Origin: Saccoglossus kowalevskii
Lineage: Eukaryota; Hemichordata; Enteropneusta; Harrimaniidae
DNA: 12,810 nt
Assembly: GCF_000003605.2 (NCBI RefSeq)
Contig: NW_003117023.1
Coordinates: 1-12,810, forward strand
Direction: 5' to 3'
The notes under the pieces were generated by a model, which was given only the letters and a program-made list of their open reading frames with translations, did no database searches and had not been told where the DNA came from. Of this stretch, positions 1-8,863 are shown one piece after another (position 1 is the stretch's first letter; each line of letters begins with the position of its first letter). The position numbers and the translations under genes are program-made.

Positions 1-160
1 TAAACACATTCTACAGAAAGCAAAAATATAAACACATTTTATAGAAAGCAAATATAAACACATTCTATAGAAAGCAAATATAAACACATTCTATAGAAAG
101 CAAATATAAACACATTCTATAGAAAGCAAATATAAACACATTCTATAGAAAGCAAAAATA
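1..160. repeat. Minisatellite, six copies of a 26-28 bp unit
   Basis: Six head-to-tail copies begin at 1, 29, 55, 81, 107 and 133. The unit starts 'taaacacattctatagaaag' and ends 'caaata'. The four inner copies are 26 bp; the first and last are 28 bp because the A-run near the end is longer ('caaaaata'). Copies are almost identical (a C/T change in copy 1, an extra T in copy 2), so the array is young or recently homogenised. It touches the window edge and probably extends to the left. It has no coding sense. Confidence 0.95.
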
Positions 161-604
161 TAACGACTTCAAAAATTAGTTCTCATTTCTGTACATTTGT
201 TTATAGCCAACTACTAAACCGATGAAGATGGATAACACATGTATTCAATTCAAAAAAGGTTCTATTATTATTTATGAGAACATGCAATGTAATAAGCTGT
301 TTACGGTTATCATGTAAACTAAATTTCAACGACAATGCAATGCTGAATCCTGCAATACAAAATAATAAATTACAAAATAAAACGTATGAACACCAGTCAG
401 CTGGTGTGTAGTCCAAACACAAGCGACCATTGTGTTTCTTGCATTGCCCCGGTGTAGAATAAGAGTTGCTTATAGTAACACGGGAGAGCGTCATTTTTAT
501 TGAATCAACATAATTATTACGCTCAATATTTTAATTATACTATATTTTATATTTTACACCTTTTAAAATGAAAGATATCTGTAATTGGTCTCGGTGGGAC
601 ATGG
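161..604. other. Intergenic stretch with one weak exon-like minus frame
   Basis: AT-rich sequence. The only item of note is a 97-codon minus-strand frame (494 to 201). Its N-terminal third has a C-x4-G-x2-C spacing (CKKHNGRLC), also seen at the start of some Frizzled-type cysteine-rich domains. The rest is hydrophobic and looks like translated AT-rich DNA. No convincing splice acceptor lies before it, so I do not call a gene. Confidence 0.3.
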
Positions 605-905
605 CTTTGACAGCTTTGCAGATTTATCGCATTAGCAATACAGCAACACCGGCTTTGTCCAGCTTTGTACGCAAATTGTCAACTGTAGAATTACAGACTT
701 TCTACGCAACCTTACTAACCGTTCAGGAAACTTTCCCGTGTAACTTTACTAACTTCACAAATTTTTTACATAACTTCAAACACTTTCCACATAAACAACT
801 TTCATCTAACGTACCTAACTTTGCAAGCAATTTTGCAGACTTGCCATACAGCATTTCAAACTTGACACCCAACTTTAGTAAATTTGCGCTCAACTTCCTC
901 AACCA
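605..905. repeat. Degenerate short-phrase repeat, block 1
   Basis: Short phrases recur with variation: 'cagacttt', 'ctacgcaac' or 'ccacataa', 'aactttactaac', 'tttgcaag'. Neighbouring phrases are often about 32-36 bases apart but not regularly, as expected of an old, diverged tandem array. The plus-strand frame through it (568-915) reads as a monotonous N/F/T-rich peptide. That follows from the repeat having few stops on this strand and is not evidence of a protein. The same phrase set returns at 2165-2945. Confidence 0.7.
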
Positions 906-2164
906 TCATTTATGACATCTATTTTGCTTTAAAATGCAACAAATAATTTACACTCCTTGAAATGCTCAAGGTTGGTCGCCCAATTACGTTAATAAGCCTG
1001 TTGCCTCACTGGCCATTAAAATATGCAAACATCAAGGGTCTGATGGCGCTCAACAGGAGACGGGACAGGAGTAATTTGTACAGAAATGTTCAAATCATTT
1101 CAAAGGTTATCAAGTTTAAACCCATCATTAGCACGAACAATTAAATCAGGTCTATTCGTGTATATTTTGATACATTGAAAATGTGCTGGTGTTGTATTGG
1201 CCACAACTTATTTCAACAAAGAGAATGTTGATGTTTTCTATCCTTTTGGAAGGTGGAATGACGCACCTTTGTTAATTTAAAGTGAAATCTGACACCTGAA
1301 ATTACAGCAAGTGCATTCAAGGGAATTTTAATAACCCTTATTTGATGCAATGCGAGACTGCGCGATAGAACACGTGGTCTGGCGTAATCCCCTAGCACCC
1401 GAGAATGATCACGTGACACAGATCAATCTTTCCTATCAGAATGGTTGACAACGCCGTTGTGCAACGGTGCAAACACATGTGACTGCTGGTTAGCTACTTA
1501 GCTACGTGGAGATAGTTTCGGTTAAAATATGTCTAACAAGACACAGATATCTGTTTACGATATTTTGCCGGTGGTAATGGCCCGACACACTAGAACATTT
1601 TCGATACTATTCCAGCTACTCTCAGATTTCTGTAAACAAGAAATTCGGCAATTCATAAAATGATTGAACATCGATGTCTAGGAAGCGACGCAAATTTTGA
1701 AGCCTATGGCGAGATTCCGTTGTCGCGATGGCTGGATGTGCAACATATGTCTTTTTGCTATTTTTGTTCTGCAGAAAAACTAAAAAAGAAATAAGTCATG
1801 TAATGTCTCTGTATTTGTATTTTTATTTATAAATACCTAAGATTTTGCATCACTGTGCTTCAATTTACAACATGCAGCTTGTCCCCAATTCCCACTACTT
1901 TGTAGATTTAGTAAACACAGAATATATTGCCAGTTACCCAACAAAATGTGCTTGGTGAGTTATGAAATCTTCATGTTAGCTACGCACAATTTGCATTAAA
2001 ATTATATAAATCTGTTGAATAAAATGTGACTGTAGGATGGCTATTTATGTCGAGTCTTTTCTTGATTTCTTTCATTTTTTCGTATATGCGCATGCTCACA
2101 CAAGATAAGTCTCATTTACGACAAATCTTCCAAGGATAATTTACAATACTGTAATTGTATAGAC
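906..2164. other. Unique-looking stretch between the two repeat blocks
   Basis: I see no supportable gene here. Small ORFs at 962-1144 (plus) and 1213-1419 (minus) show no recognisable motif. Short sequence features are two CACGTG boxes (1371-1376 and 1410-1415), a near-palindrome around 1454-1467 (ccgttgtgcaacgg) and a perfect 12-bp palindrome acagatatctgt at 1543-1554. None has clear support as a working site. Confidence 0.4.
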
Positions 2165-2945
2165 TTTTAATTTAACAATACAGACTTCGCGCGCGATTTT
2201 ACAACTTTGCATGCTATTTTAAAGACTTACCACACCACCTTACTAACAGTCTGCGTAACTTTACTTTTCCACGTCCACGTACTTGCGACATTGCAGACTT
2301 CCAACACATATTTCCAACATTACTTCACCAACTGTGCATACAACTTCACAGACTTTCCATACATCGTGATTGAATTTCCACACAACTTCCCATCTTTTCA
2401 CGCAACAGTGTATTTTTACAAACTTTGCCCACAACTTGGCAGGCTTCTCACGTAACTCACGCAGGCATCTTTGCTGACTACCCACTAAACTTTGCACATC
2501 GCTTTGCAGAATTGCCACGCAGCAATACATACACCTGACGTTGCACCTGCACGCAGACTTTCTTAATAATTCTACACACTTTGTCCACAATTTTACAGTA
2601 TTGTCAGGCTGCACAATTTCATTTATCCACATTCCATGGAACGTTTCAGACGCTAAAGGTTACAAATTTTCCACTTAACTTTACCAACTTTCAACGTAAG
2701 TTCATCAACATTGTATTTACCTTTAACAGCATTGCACACAGCTCTACTAACTGTGCATTTTTTTACAGACATATTTCATTGCTTTTCAGCCTTTCCACGT
2801 AACTATTCCCGCGATTTTACAGACTTTTCACGTAACTTTATCAACTTTTGCGCAATCTTCAGGCACGCCACAGCAGGCTTTGCACTTTGTAGACATTCTA
2901 TGTAACTTCGAGTAGTTTGCATGCTGCTTTGCAGACATATTGCTG
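2165..2945. repeat. Degenerate short-phrase repeat, block 2
   Basis: This is the same phrase family as at 605-905, but longer. 'ttgcagactt', 'tttccacgtaacttt', 'accaactttc' and 'cacacaactt' recur. Distances between matching phrases near the right end are about 33 and 70 bases, suggesting an original unit of about 35 bp that has drifted and lost register. Several plus-strand frames (2207-2455, 2581-2802, 2711-2905) and one minus frame (2632-2261) stay open only because the repeat is poor in stops. None looks like a real protein. Confidence 0.75.
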
Positions 2946-5694
2946 AAAGAGTCAAGTCATGACACATGCTTACATTGCCAGGTTTATCTTTTCAAGGCTT
3001 CATACATGGACGAATAAATCATTTACATGAACTCCGTACAGGTACTCAATCTCCCATAGATGTAATGTTATTTGTAACATTTTCTATGAATTGACCGTTG
3101 TGGGACTATCACTATATTCTGAAACAATCGGCTGTGCAACACCATTGTACACCCAACTACATCGTACAGGCACAGAACCATTGAAGTCAATACTGGGTTA
3201 CAAATGGGTTACCACAATCGAGAAATTTTCCGATTGTGATATTTCTTATATATTCTCACCGCCGTTATCTCGTTATCTCATTTATTTAAAATGTATAGAC
3301 GTTTTCCGATTCGATAAATGAATTTCGAACAGTCGCCCAAAATGCGCTAACAACTCTGTCCATTTCTTTCTTCTCAACTTACCACTTCACGTATGGTAAT
3401 TTGAATTTACTAGACGAGTGATTGAATTATTTCGTAGTCGTTTAATTGTATCAAACAAATCACCGAATAACAGTGTCAAGAGTGAATGTGCGAGATACCA
3501 ACTTTTCAATTTGCATACGTTTACATTGTTTACATAGTTTACAAATGCGGTTTATGAGCTGTCATTTATCTTAAATTCTCTTTTCTGCTCCCAAGAGTAT
3601 ATACACACACAGGTGGAACTAAGCTTGTTCTGTATTAAGTGAAGTAACTCGTGAATAAATCATTCAAGGGTGCTCCAATAAGTACGTGATATCATAACAT
3701 TTTCAATTGAAATACAATTATATATATAATTTAAATAAAAATTAGCTTTAGGTTTAACTTTCTTTGGTTCGAAACAATTATTTTTCTATCGCATTAATAA
3801 TTAGATGGAAGTATTAGACATAATGTGGTTATAGGCGTGGTAGGTGACGGTCTTATGTAATAACAAACATGTGGAATATCTTGTTATTCTGTCATTAAAA
3901 ATTGTTGATTTATATTTCTAGATAACTGTTTTCATATTGATACTATGACGTTCGGTCGAAGGAACACATATCTGCTCAAAGTCAATTAAATCTGACATCG
4001 CCAGAGGGTTGGATACTTTTTTATTTCTCCCTTCTACTGCTTTTGAAAAAAAACTATGGTATTCTCTAACTCCGTTGAAAGCCCAATGTTATGGTTGTTA
4101 GAGATTCAGATTTGTTGCTTGAACCTTGAACACCATGTTTGGGAATGTGTTATTTCAGACGTCATTCATCATTAAACGAAATTCAACAACAACTTCACAA
4201 TAAAGGCGTTACTTGAATATAATTGTTACTGTAATGTATTCATTTGTCGCTTAGAAAAAATAAAATATATTCCCTGAGACCCTCTAAATGCGGGAAAACA
4301 TTAAATCATAACACTACTATATAATGATCTTCGCACTAAAATACCATTTTCTTCTTTTTTTCTCAATTCTGGTAATCTAAATAGTAATTTGCTCATTGAC
4401 TATTGAGTATATATTTATGGAACTTTTGTATTTCTACCGCTACTTTCACACATTGTGGTGATCTATTCACAGGTACATGGTTCCTACTACAAGACCTTGC
4501 TGTCTTCGATTTGTTACGTTTTGAAATTGAAATAGAGTACGTTCGTATTATGAAAGTGTTATTATTGTGATCAGGCCTTTGTACTGTAATTCCTCCAAAC
4601 AACTACACTCGTCCCCATCCCCAAACCATTTGCGAAATGTTACGATTAAGCCAAAACATGAAATAGGTATCGCATTATTCAGTCAGTGTCAGGTTCAATA
4701 ATGCAAAACAAAGTTTTTTTCGAAATGTTTGGAGTTGACTGAGGGGAGTTTGGTGTTAGCGATGAGCATTCATCTGGCTTCAAGCCTTGGCGTCGACCTC
4801 TCTGTTAAATGGTGTCATTTGGCATTCATTTGTTGAATCCCTGTGCTGTACATTAATATGTGAAAATTGGTGCAATAGATATGAATATTGTATAATTGTG
4901 AATTCCTATAAAACTTTGCAAATAATATGATCTAATGAATTCCATGCCTTCCGCATTGCAATAAACCATTAAATGAATATGCCGTTGAAAGTTGAAACAA
5001 AAAAGTGGTAACGTCAAAATAACTCTTATTTAATGCTTGTATCATTGTTGAATAAACCATGGGCTAGTAGGGAAATTCCCTTTTGAGTAAATCAACACAA
5101 TTGGAATCCTGAGTGATTCTAACGGCGTCATAACGAAAGTATGGCATTGTTTCATTGTTTACAAAACTTTTGTATATTTTCGCGTGGAAGGTCAATCACG
5201 CTTGCGTGAGATGTTTGTATAAATCACTTTTGTGGATATTAAACGTGAAAATCGAGTACACTGTCCGCTGGCCCATGGGAGACAGCTGATGAAATTTTCC
5301 AAATGAATCCAATTATTTATAAGATAATATGATTTCATCTGAAAAATTAAAACAATGATATATAATGTTGAACTTTCATTCAAATAAACATATCACATTT
5401 CATTTAAACGCTGAAGACAACAATTAACAGGTGAATAATTTGAAGTCGAACATCTGGTTGGTGGTTAGTTACATTTTAATAAATTAATTTGACTACTATG
5501 TATTTGAAATATTACATGTTACAATCTGGAAACGAGGAACTGAAATGCCAGATGGTATAAGAAGAATGTATATGTCTCAACACCGATTAGATTACACATT
5601 CTACTCATACTATGCTAATAAGATGCTAAGTGATCATATTAGGTGATGCAACTTTACAACATACAGACCACTTTCTTTGATACCTTGTCAACAT
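2946..5694. other. Long AT-rich stretch without a supported gene
   Basis: About 2.7 kb with no ORF that looks like a protein, no tRNA-like box B and no transposon ends that I could recognise. It lies just upstream of the IL-17-like exon and so could hold its promoter, first exon and intron. A phase-0 first exon is required, and I did not find one with a start codon and a good donor. A TATA-like 'gtatataca' near 3597 and a triple GTTTACA motif at 3520-3546 are the only promoter-like signals, both weak. Confidence 0.4.
3520..3546 (+). repeat. Triplet 9-bp repeat carrying GTTTACA
   Basis: Three adjacent 9-mers, gtttacatt, gtttacata and gtttacaaa, share the core GTTTACA. The middle copy, with its preceding T, matches the forkhead consensus TRTTTAC; the other two differ at the first base. 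It may be a small cluster of forkhead-factor sites or chance in AT-rich DNA. Confidence 0.35.
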
Positions 5695-5717
5695 AAATGT
5701 TGTTTTTCTCTACTCAG
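5695..5717 (+). promoter_or_regulatory. 3' splice site before the IL-17-like exon
   Basis: A pyrimidine-rich tract (tgttgtttttctctactcag) ends in CAG at 5715-5717, directly before an open frame that starts with a hydrophobic segment. This fits an intron acceptor in phase 0, so the initiating methionine would lie in an upstream exon. The ATG at 5697 lies inside the pyrimidine tract and is unlikely to be the true start. Confidence 0.6.
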
Positions 5718-6171
5718 GCATTTGGTGCGACGTTTGTAGTGCTGAATTTTATCCTGGCAACACCTGCCTGTCAAGACCCAACTGATGCCGAACTTCGCCA
5801 AAAGCTGAGCAATTATTCCCCTAACGGAATTGGTTTCATTGCAACGAGCAGCGCGAACGCTGCACCAGACGATAGCTCATGTCCACTGACTTACAGCAAT
5901 GGAGCTCCGTTATCAATACGGTCTACTTGCCCATTCTATCACTTACAAAACACCAACACACTGCGATAACCTCCAACTATGCTGGACGTTCAGTGCTATG
6001 ATTGTGACCAATGCATCTCAGATTTGTGTCCAAGTTATCAACATCCAAAATGGAAATGCGAACGTGTTATGCAGAGTGTATACGGAAGTGTGTATCAACG
6101 GTGTATACCAGTATAATGCAGTTCAGACTAACGTTGCTGTCTCCTGTGCTTGTGGCAGGAAACGTATTTGA
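5718..6171 (+). pseudogene. IL17-like: Interleukin-17-like cytokine exon, disrupted
   Basis: IL-17 proteins are secreted cystine-knot cytokines that bind IL-17 receptors; in invertebrates they act in mucosal and antimicrobial responses (family knowledge). Seen here: a hydrophobic signal-peptide-like start (AFGATFVVLNFILATPAC), then SSCP, then RSTCPFY at 5919-5939, matching the family's S-x-CPW-Y block with F in place of W. After TAA (5967-5969) the same frame continues PPTMLDVQCYDCDQC (5970-6014), the conserved cysteine cluster. The C-terminal block NVLCRVYTEVC...VAVSCACGRKR, ending at TGA 6169-6171, lies in the next frame (from about 6061), so a net +1 (or -2) shift falls between 6015 and 6060. 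All blocks occur in family order and spacing. Two disabling changes suggest a pseudogene; assembly error or allelic loss remain possible. The family call is by eye, with no search. Confidence 0.75.
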
Positions 6172-7547
6172 TTGGCTGTTGATTCAGTCACCGATGTCAA
6201 AATTCAAACTGAATGATTATGACCGTAATTTAGAATTAATTTGCTTTCATTTCAGACAATATACATATTATCTTTATTATACTTGCCAATTTGGTAGCGT
6301 AGGTGCTAAAATACTTAAAACTGACTACTTAGTTCAACGAATCACTGTAAACGAAAAATTAACTCAACCAGCATTATTTGGACAAAATAACTATAACTGC
6401 AAGCATTATTGTAATACTGCTAGTTGGGTTGCGTTTTACGTTCACAGTTACTATTATTAACAATCATAATGACATTACTGTAACATTAATTTGCTTTTTA
6501 GCTATCGAATTTGTAATCATTTTTCGCAAGGTCGATATCTCTTCTCCTTCTGAGCATGCGTGGTTTACACGTTCATTATATGACATTATATACTCGGCAG
6601 CAAGTTCGAAAATCTTCATTCGTCAAAACATTATTGATTAACGAGACAACTAAGACAACAACACTGTGAACAACAACAGAATGATTATATTATTTATATT
6701 TTTATTCAGACAATGTTATGCGTAAGCACGGTAGTCACTTTTTAGTGATAATACTATCGTTTACATTAACAATTTCAAAAGGTAGATCGAATCTAGTTTA
6801 ACCGAGAACTACATTCTTCGAACATTTTCCTATATACATGAAATGATATTGTTTTATATTTTTATCTGTTTTCAAGAATACTTCAGTACTGAATAAACAT
6901 ACTATTGCATGCATATTCAAGTTCACGTCAAATGTGACGATTAATTTTAAATGATTGAAATTATCTTTTCTACACAACGTTTTCTCCCGTTCATGTGTGT
7001 TGCTGGCGCTGACTTGTTTTTTCCTGCTCTTCCTATTTTCAGTTATAATGCAAATGAATGGACATTGTATACATTTCAAACTAAATTGTTGAATATAGTA
7101 ATGAAATGGGTCTAATTCGAACGAACGAAAATTTATTACTTGGAAAAGATTTCAATTCATTCGATGAGAACGTAAATGTAAGCATATACTGCTCATAACG
7201 TTACATGTAATGTTGTCCATTTCTACTATGAACGATAAAACATTTCCGGTTTATCCGGACGCGCAACGCAATAAAGATAAACTTACATAACTCTTGAAAG
7301 ATTTCACATTGAATTTTCTTATCTAAATATTCTATTCATTAAAATTTACCTATCAAAGCTGGGAAGTCTCGCCACAGAAACTCCTCCCACCCCTCAGTAA
7401 ACACCACTGTCTGTTTTGAAGAGACAATTTTGTAATTTAGCACTTGATATCAGTTCGTTCATATTACGTTGCTTCTTTAAACGCAAGCATCCCAAAAAAT
7501 CTGGTTTGGGATTAATTTCTTAACTTGCTTTACATATACATGTTATA
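6172..7547. other. AT-rich intergenic stretch
   Basis: No supportable gene. Open frames at 6011-6460 and 6378-6641 (plus) and 7079-6798 (minus) have AT-driven composition and no motif; the first overlaps the IL-17-like exon out of frame. I saw no AATAAA soon after the IL-17-like stop, which fits a decayed gene or a distant 3' end. Confidence 0.4.
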
Positions 7548-7577
7548 ATAACCAGCGCCATCTTGCGGATTGGTTAT
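7548..7577. other. Small inverted repeat with CTCF-like loop
   Basis: Perfect 7-bp arms, ataacca (7548-7554) and tggttat (7571-7577), flank a 16-base GC-rich loop, gcgccatcttgcggat. The stretch AGCGCCATCTTGCGG matches about 13 of 15 positions of the reverse-complement CTCF consensus when compared by eye. It could be a binding site, a remnant of a small element or chance. Confidence 0.3.
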
Positions 7578-7868
7578 CGTAAATTGTACTGTGAGTTTAT
7601 TCATTATGCTTAAAACATCCACGAAATTTGCAATTATAGAATGACTATCATAAAATTGGCATTTTGATCTTGATTTGTATACCAGCTTTGGTGCGTTATG
7701 ATGCTATGTACTCACCTGCAATGTCTATCACTGACACAAGTAGTTTTTCGGGCTTTTCCTAAAAGCTTCGGATTTTATTTTCAAATTTACAACTTTTAAG
7801 TAATTCGCGTAATTTGTTGACATCCGTTCATCACCTCCATTCTTTTAAATATGATTTCATTAGCAGTA
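7578..7868. other. Non-coding stretch before the LINE fragment
   Basis: I see no open frame, repeat or transposon end in this AT-rich stretch. It may include older, unrecognisable LINE sequence, because the recognisable match begins abruptly near 7869. Confidence 0.3.
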
Positions 7869-8300
7869 GTAACGTCTGTGATGCTCTACTGATGCGAAAG
7901 CTGGACTATGACAACGAAAATAACGAAGAAAATAAATACATTCTAAATGAAATGTTATAGACTCCTTGGTATCACATGGCGACAACAAATTCGGAACGAA
8001 GAGGTATGGATGAAGCTAAAAGATCAGCTGAAAAAAGGACAAAAAATAGGGCATCTAATTGAAACAATTTTTTGGACACCAATCAAGGAAAAACAGTATT
8101 AACGTATTATGCAAGGGAAGGTTAAATGATGCAGAAACAGAGGACGGCCAAGAAGAGAATGGGAAGATGACATCAAAGAATGAACAGAATGGAGAGCAGC
8201 TTTACCATCTTGCTGATGACAGAAAGGGCTGGAGGAGGTGCGTCTGGTCATGGGTGCACCAACGGCCTCCTGAAGCTATGAACTAAAAGAAGAAGAAGTG
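7869..8300 (+). mobile_element. Decayed 3' end of a non-LTR retrotransposon (LINE)
   Basis: The translation matches the region after the reverse-transcriptase domain of animal LINEs (RTE/Jockey/CR1-like group, exact clade not determined). It reads CESWTMT...KKINTF then MKCYRLLGITWRQQIRNEEV in frame 0, FFGHQSRKNSINVLCKGRLN in frame 1, RGRPRREWEDDIKE in frame 0 and ADDRKGWRRCV in frame 1. In-frame stops occur at 7890-7892 and later, and at least three frame changes are needed, so the copy is long dead. It ends with a GAA-rich tail (aaaagaagaagaag, near 8285-8298), as expected of a LINE 3' end. The upstream part is absent, which fits 5' truncation on insertion. The plus frame 8059-8286 is a piece of this remnant and not a gene. 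Confidence 0.85.
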
Positions 8301-8435
8301 ATTACAATACCTCACACACATTTATTCTGATCACCTTCAAATTTGCGAACCTTGTCTATCACTATGAAATGTCAACCAAGTTCAATTTTGGTGTAACTAG
8401 CAAGTGCAATCGTAGTGTAGTTCCCTGTTTTCAAA

Positions 8436-8712
8436 TCTGGCTAGTATTTTATTCTGCTTATATTTAATACTGTTCTATTATTTAGGAACTTGTATACAAT
8501 TAATGTTATGTTCTTCTATAATGGACATTGAGATTGATAAAGTACATGTATTATTAATAGACAAACGCATTGGCAAGTACTTTTCTTGCCAATTTTTGTT
8601 TAGATATTTTGCTGAACTATTTTTTAGAAACTTTTTTACAATGTTATATCATTCTATAAGGAACATTGAGAGTAATACAGTAGATGTATTATTTGGGGCA
8701 CATGAACATTAA
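8436..8712 (+). repeat. Diverged tandem duplication, offset about 138 bp
   Basis: 8503-8552 and 8641-8690 align without gaps: atgttat...ttctata...acattgaga...gta.atgtattatt, about three quarters identical by eye. Similarity continues to the left ('ctattatttaggaactt' and 'ctattttttagaaactt'), giving two copies of roughly 138 bp. The offset is 46 codons, so the plus frame 8503-8712 contains the repeat in register (MLCSSIMDIE against MLYHSIRNIE). The outer edges are vague. It is more likely non-coding repeat than a gene. Confidence 0.6.
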
Positions 8713-8844
8713 TTATATTATTTTTGTGTGTACATATGATGACTTGATTGTTTTTGTTTTTAGCCAATATATTTCGCCCAAAATGTCTGTTATCATCCAG
8801 CATTTTGTTTTTAAATATAGATTCTAAATAGACAATAGTTACGC

Positions 8845-8863
8845 TATATATATATATATATAT
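8845..8863. repeat. (TA)n microsatellite
   Basis: An uninterrupted TA run of about nine and a half dinucleotides in AT-rich DNA. No other role is visible. Confidence 0.9.

Noticed and set aside
1-160. CRISPR-like array
   Set aside because: The repeats are directly adjacent with no unique spacers, and the DNA is clearly eukaryotic; it is a minisatellite.
568-915. 115-codon plus ORF as a gene
   Set aside because: The peptide is a run of N/F/T phrases produced by the degenerate repeat, with no domain or splice support.
2261-2632. 123-codon minus ORF, the second-longest frame in the window
   Set aside because: It lies wholly within the degenerate repeat block; its cysteine- and valine-rich sequence follows from the complement of the repeat phrases.
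3091-3321. 76-codon plus ORF
   Set aside because: No recognisable motif, no splice signals and ordinary composition for non-coding DNA here.
3760-3780. tRNA-like box B (ggttcgaaa)
   Set aside because: No box A, no acceptor-stem pairing and no cloverleaf around it.
5919-5992. A short intron removing the TAA in the IL-17-like exon (donor near 5922, acceptor cgttcag at 5992)
   Set aside because: It would delete the RSTCPFY block and most of the cysteine cluster, the core of the family signature, so a nonsense change plus frameshift is more likely.
6011-6460. 149-codon plus ORF, the longest in the window
   Set aside because: It overlaps the IL-17-like exon out of frame and then runs through AT-rich DNA; no motif or protein-like composition is visible.
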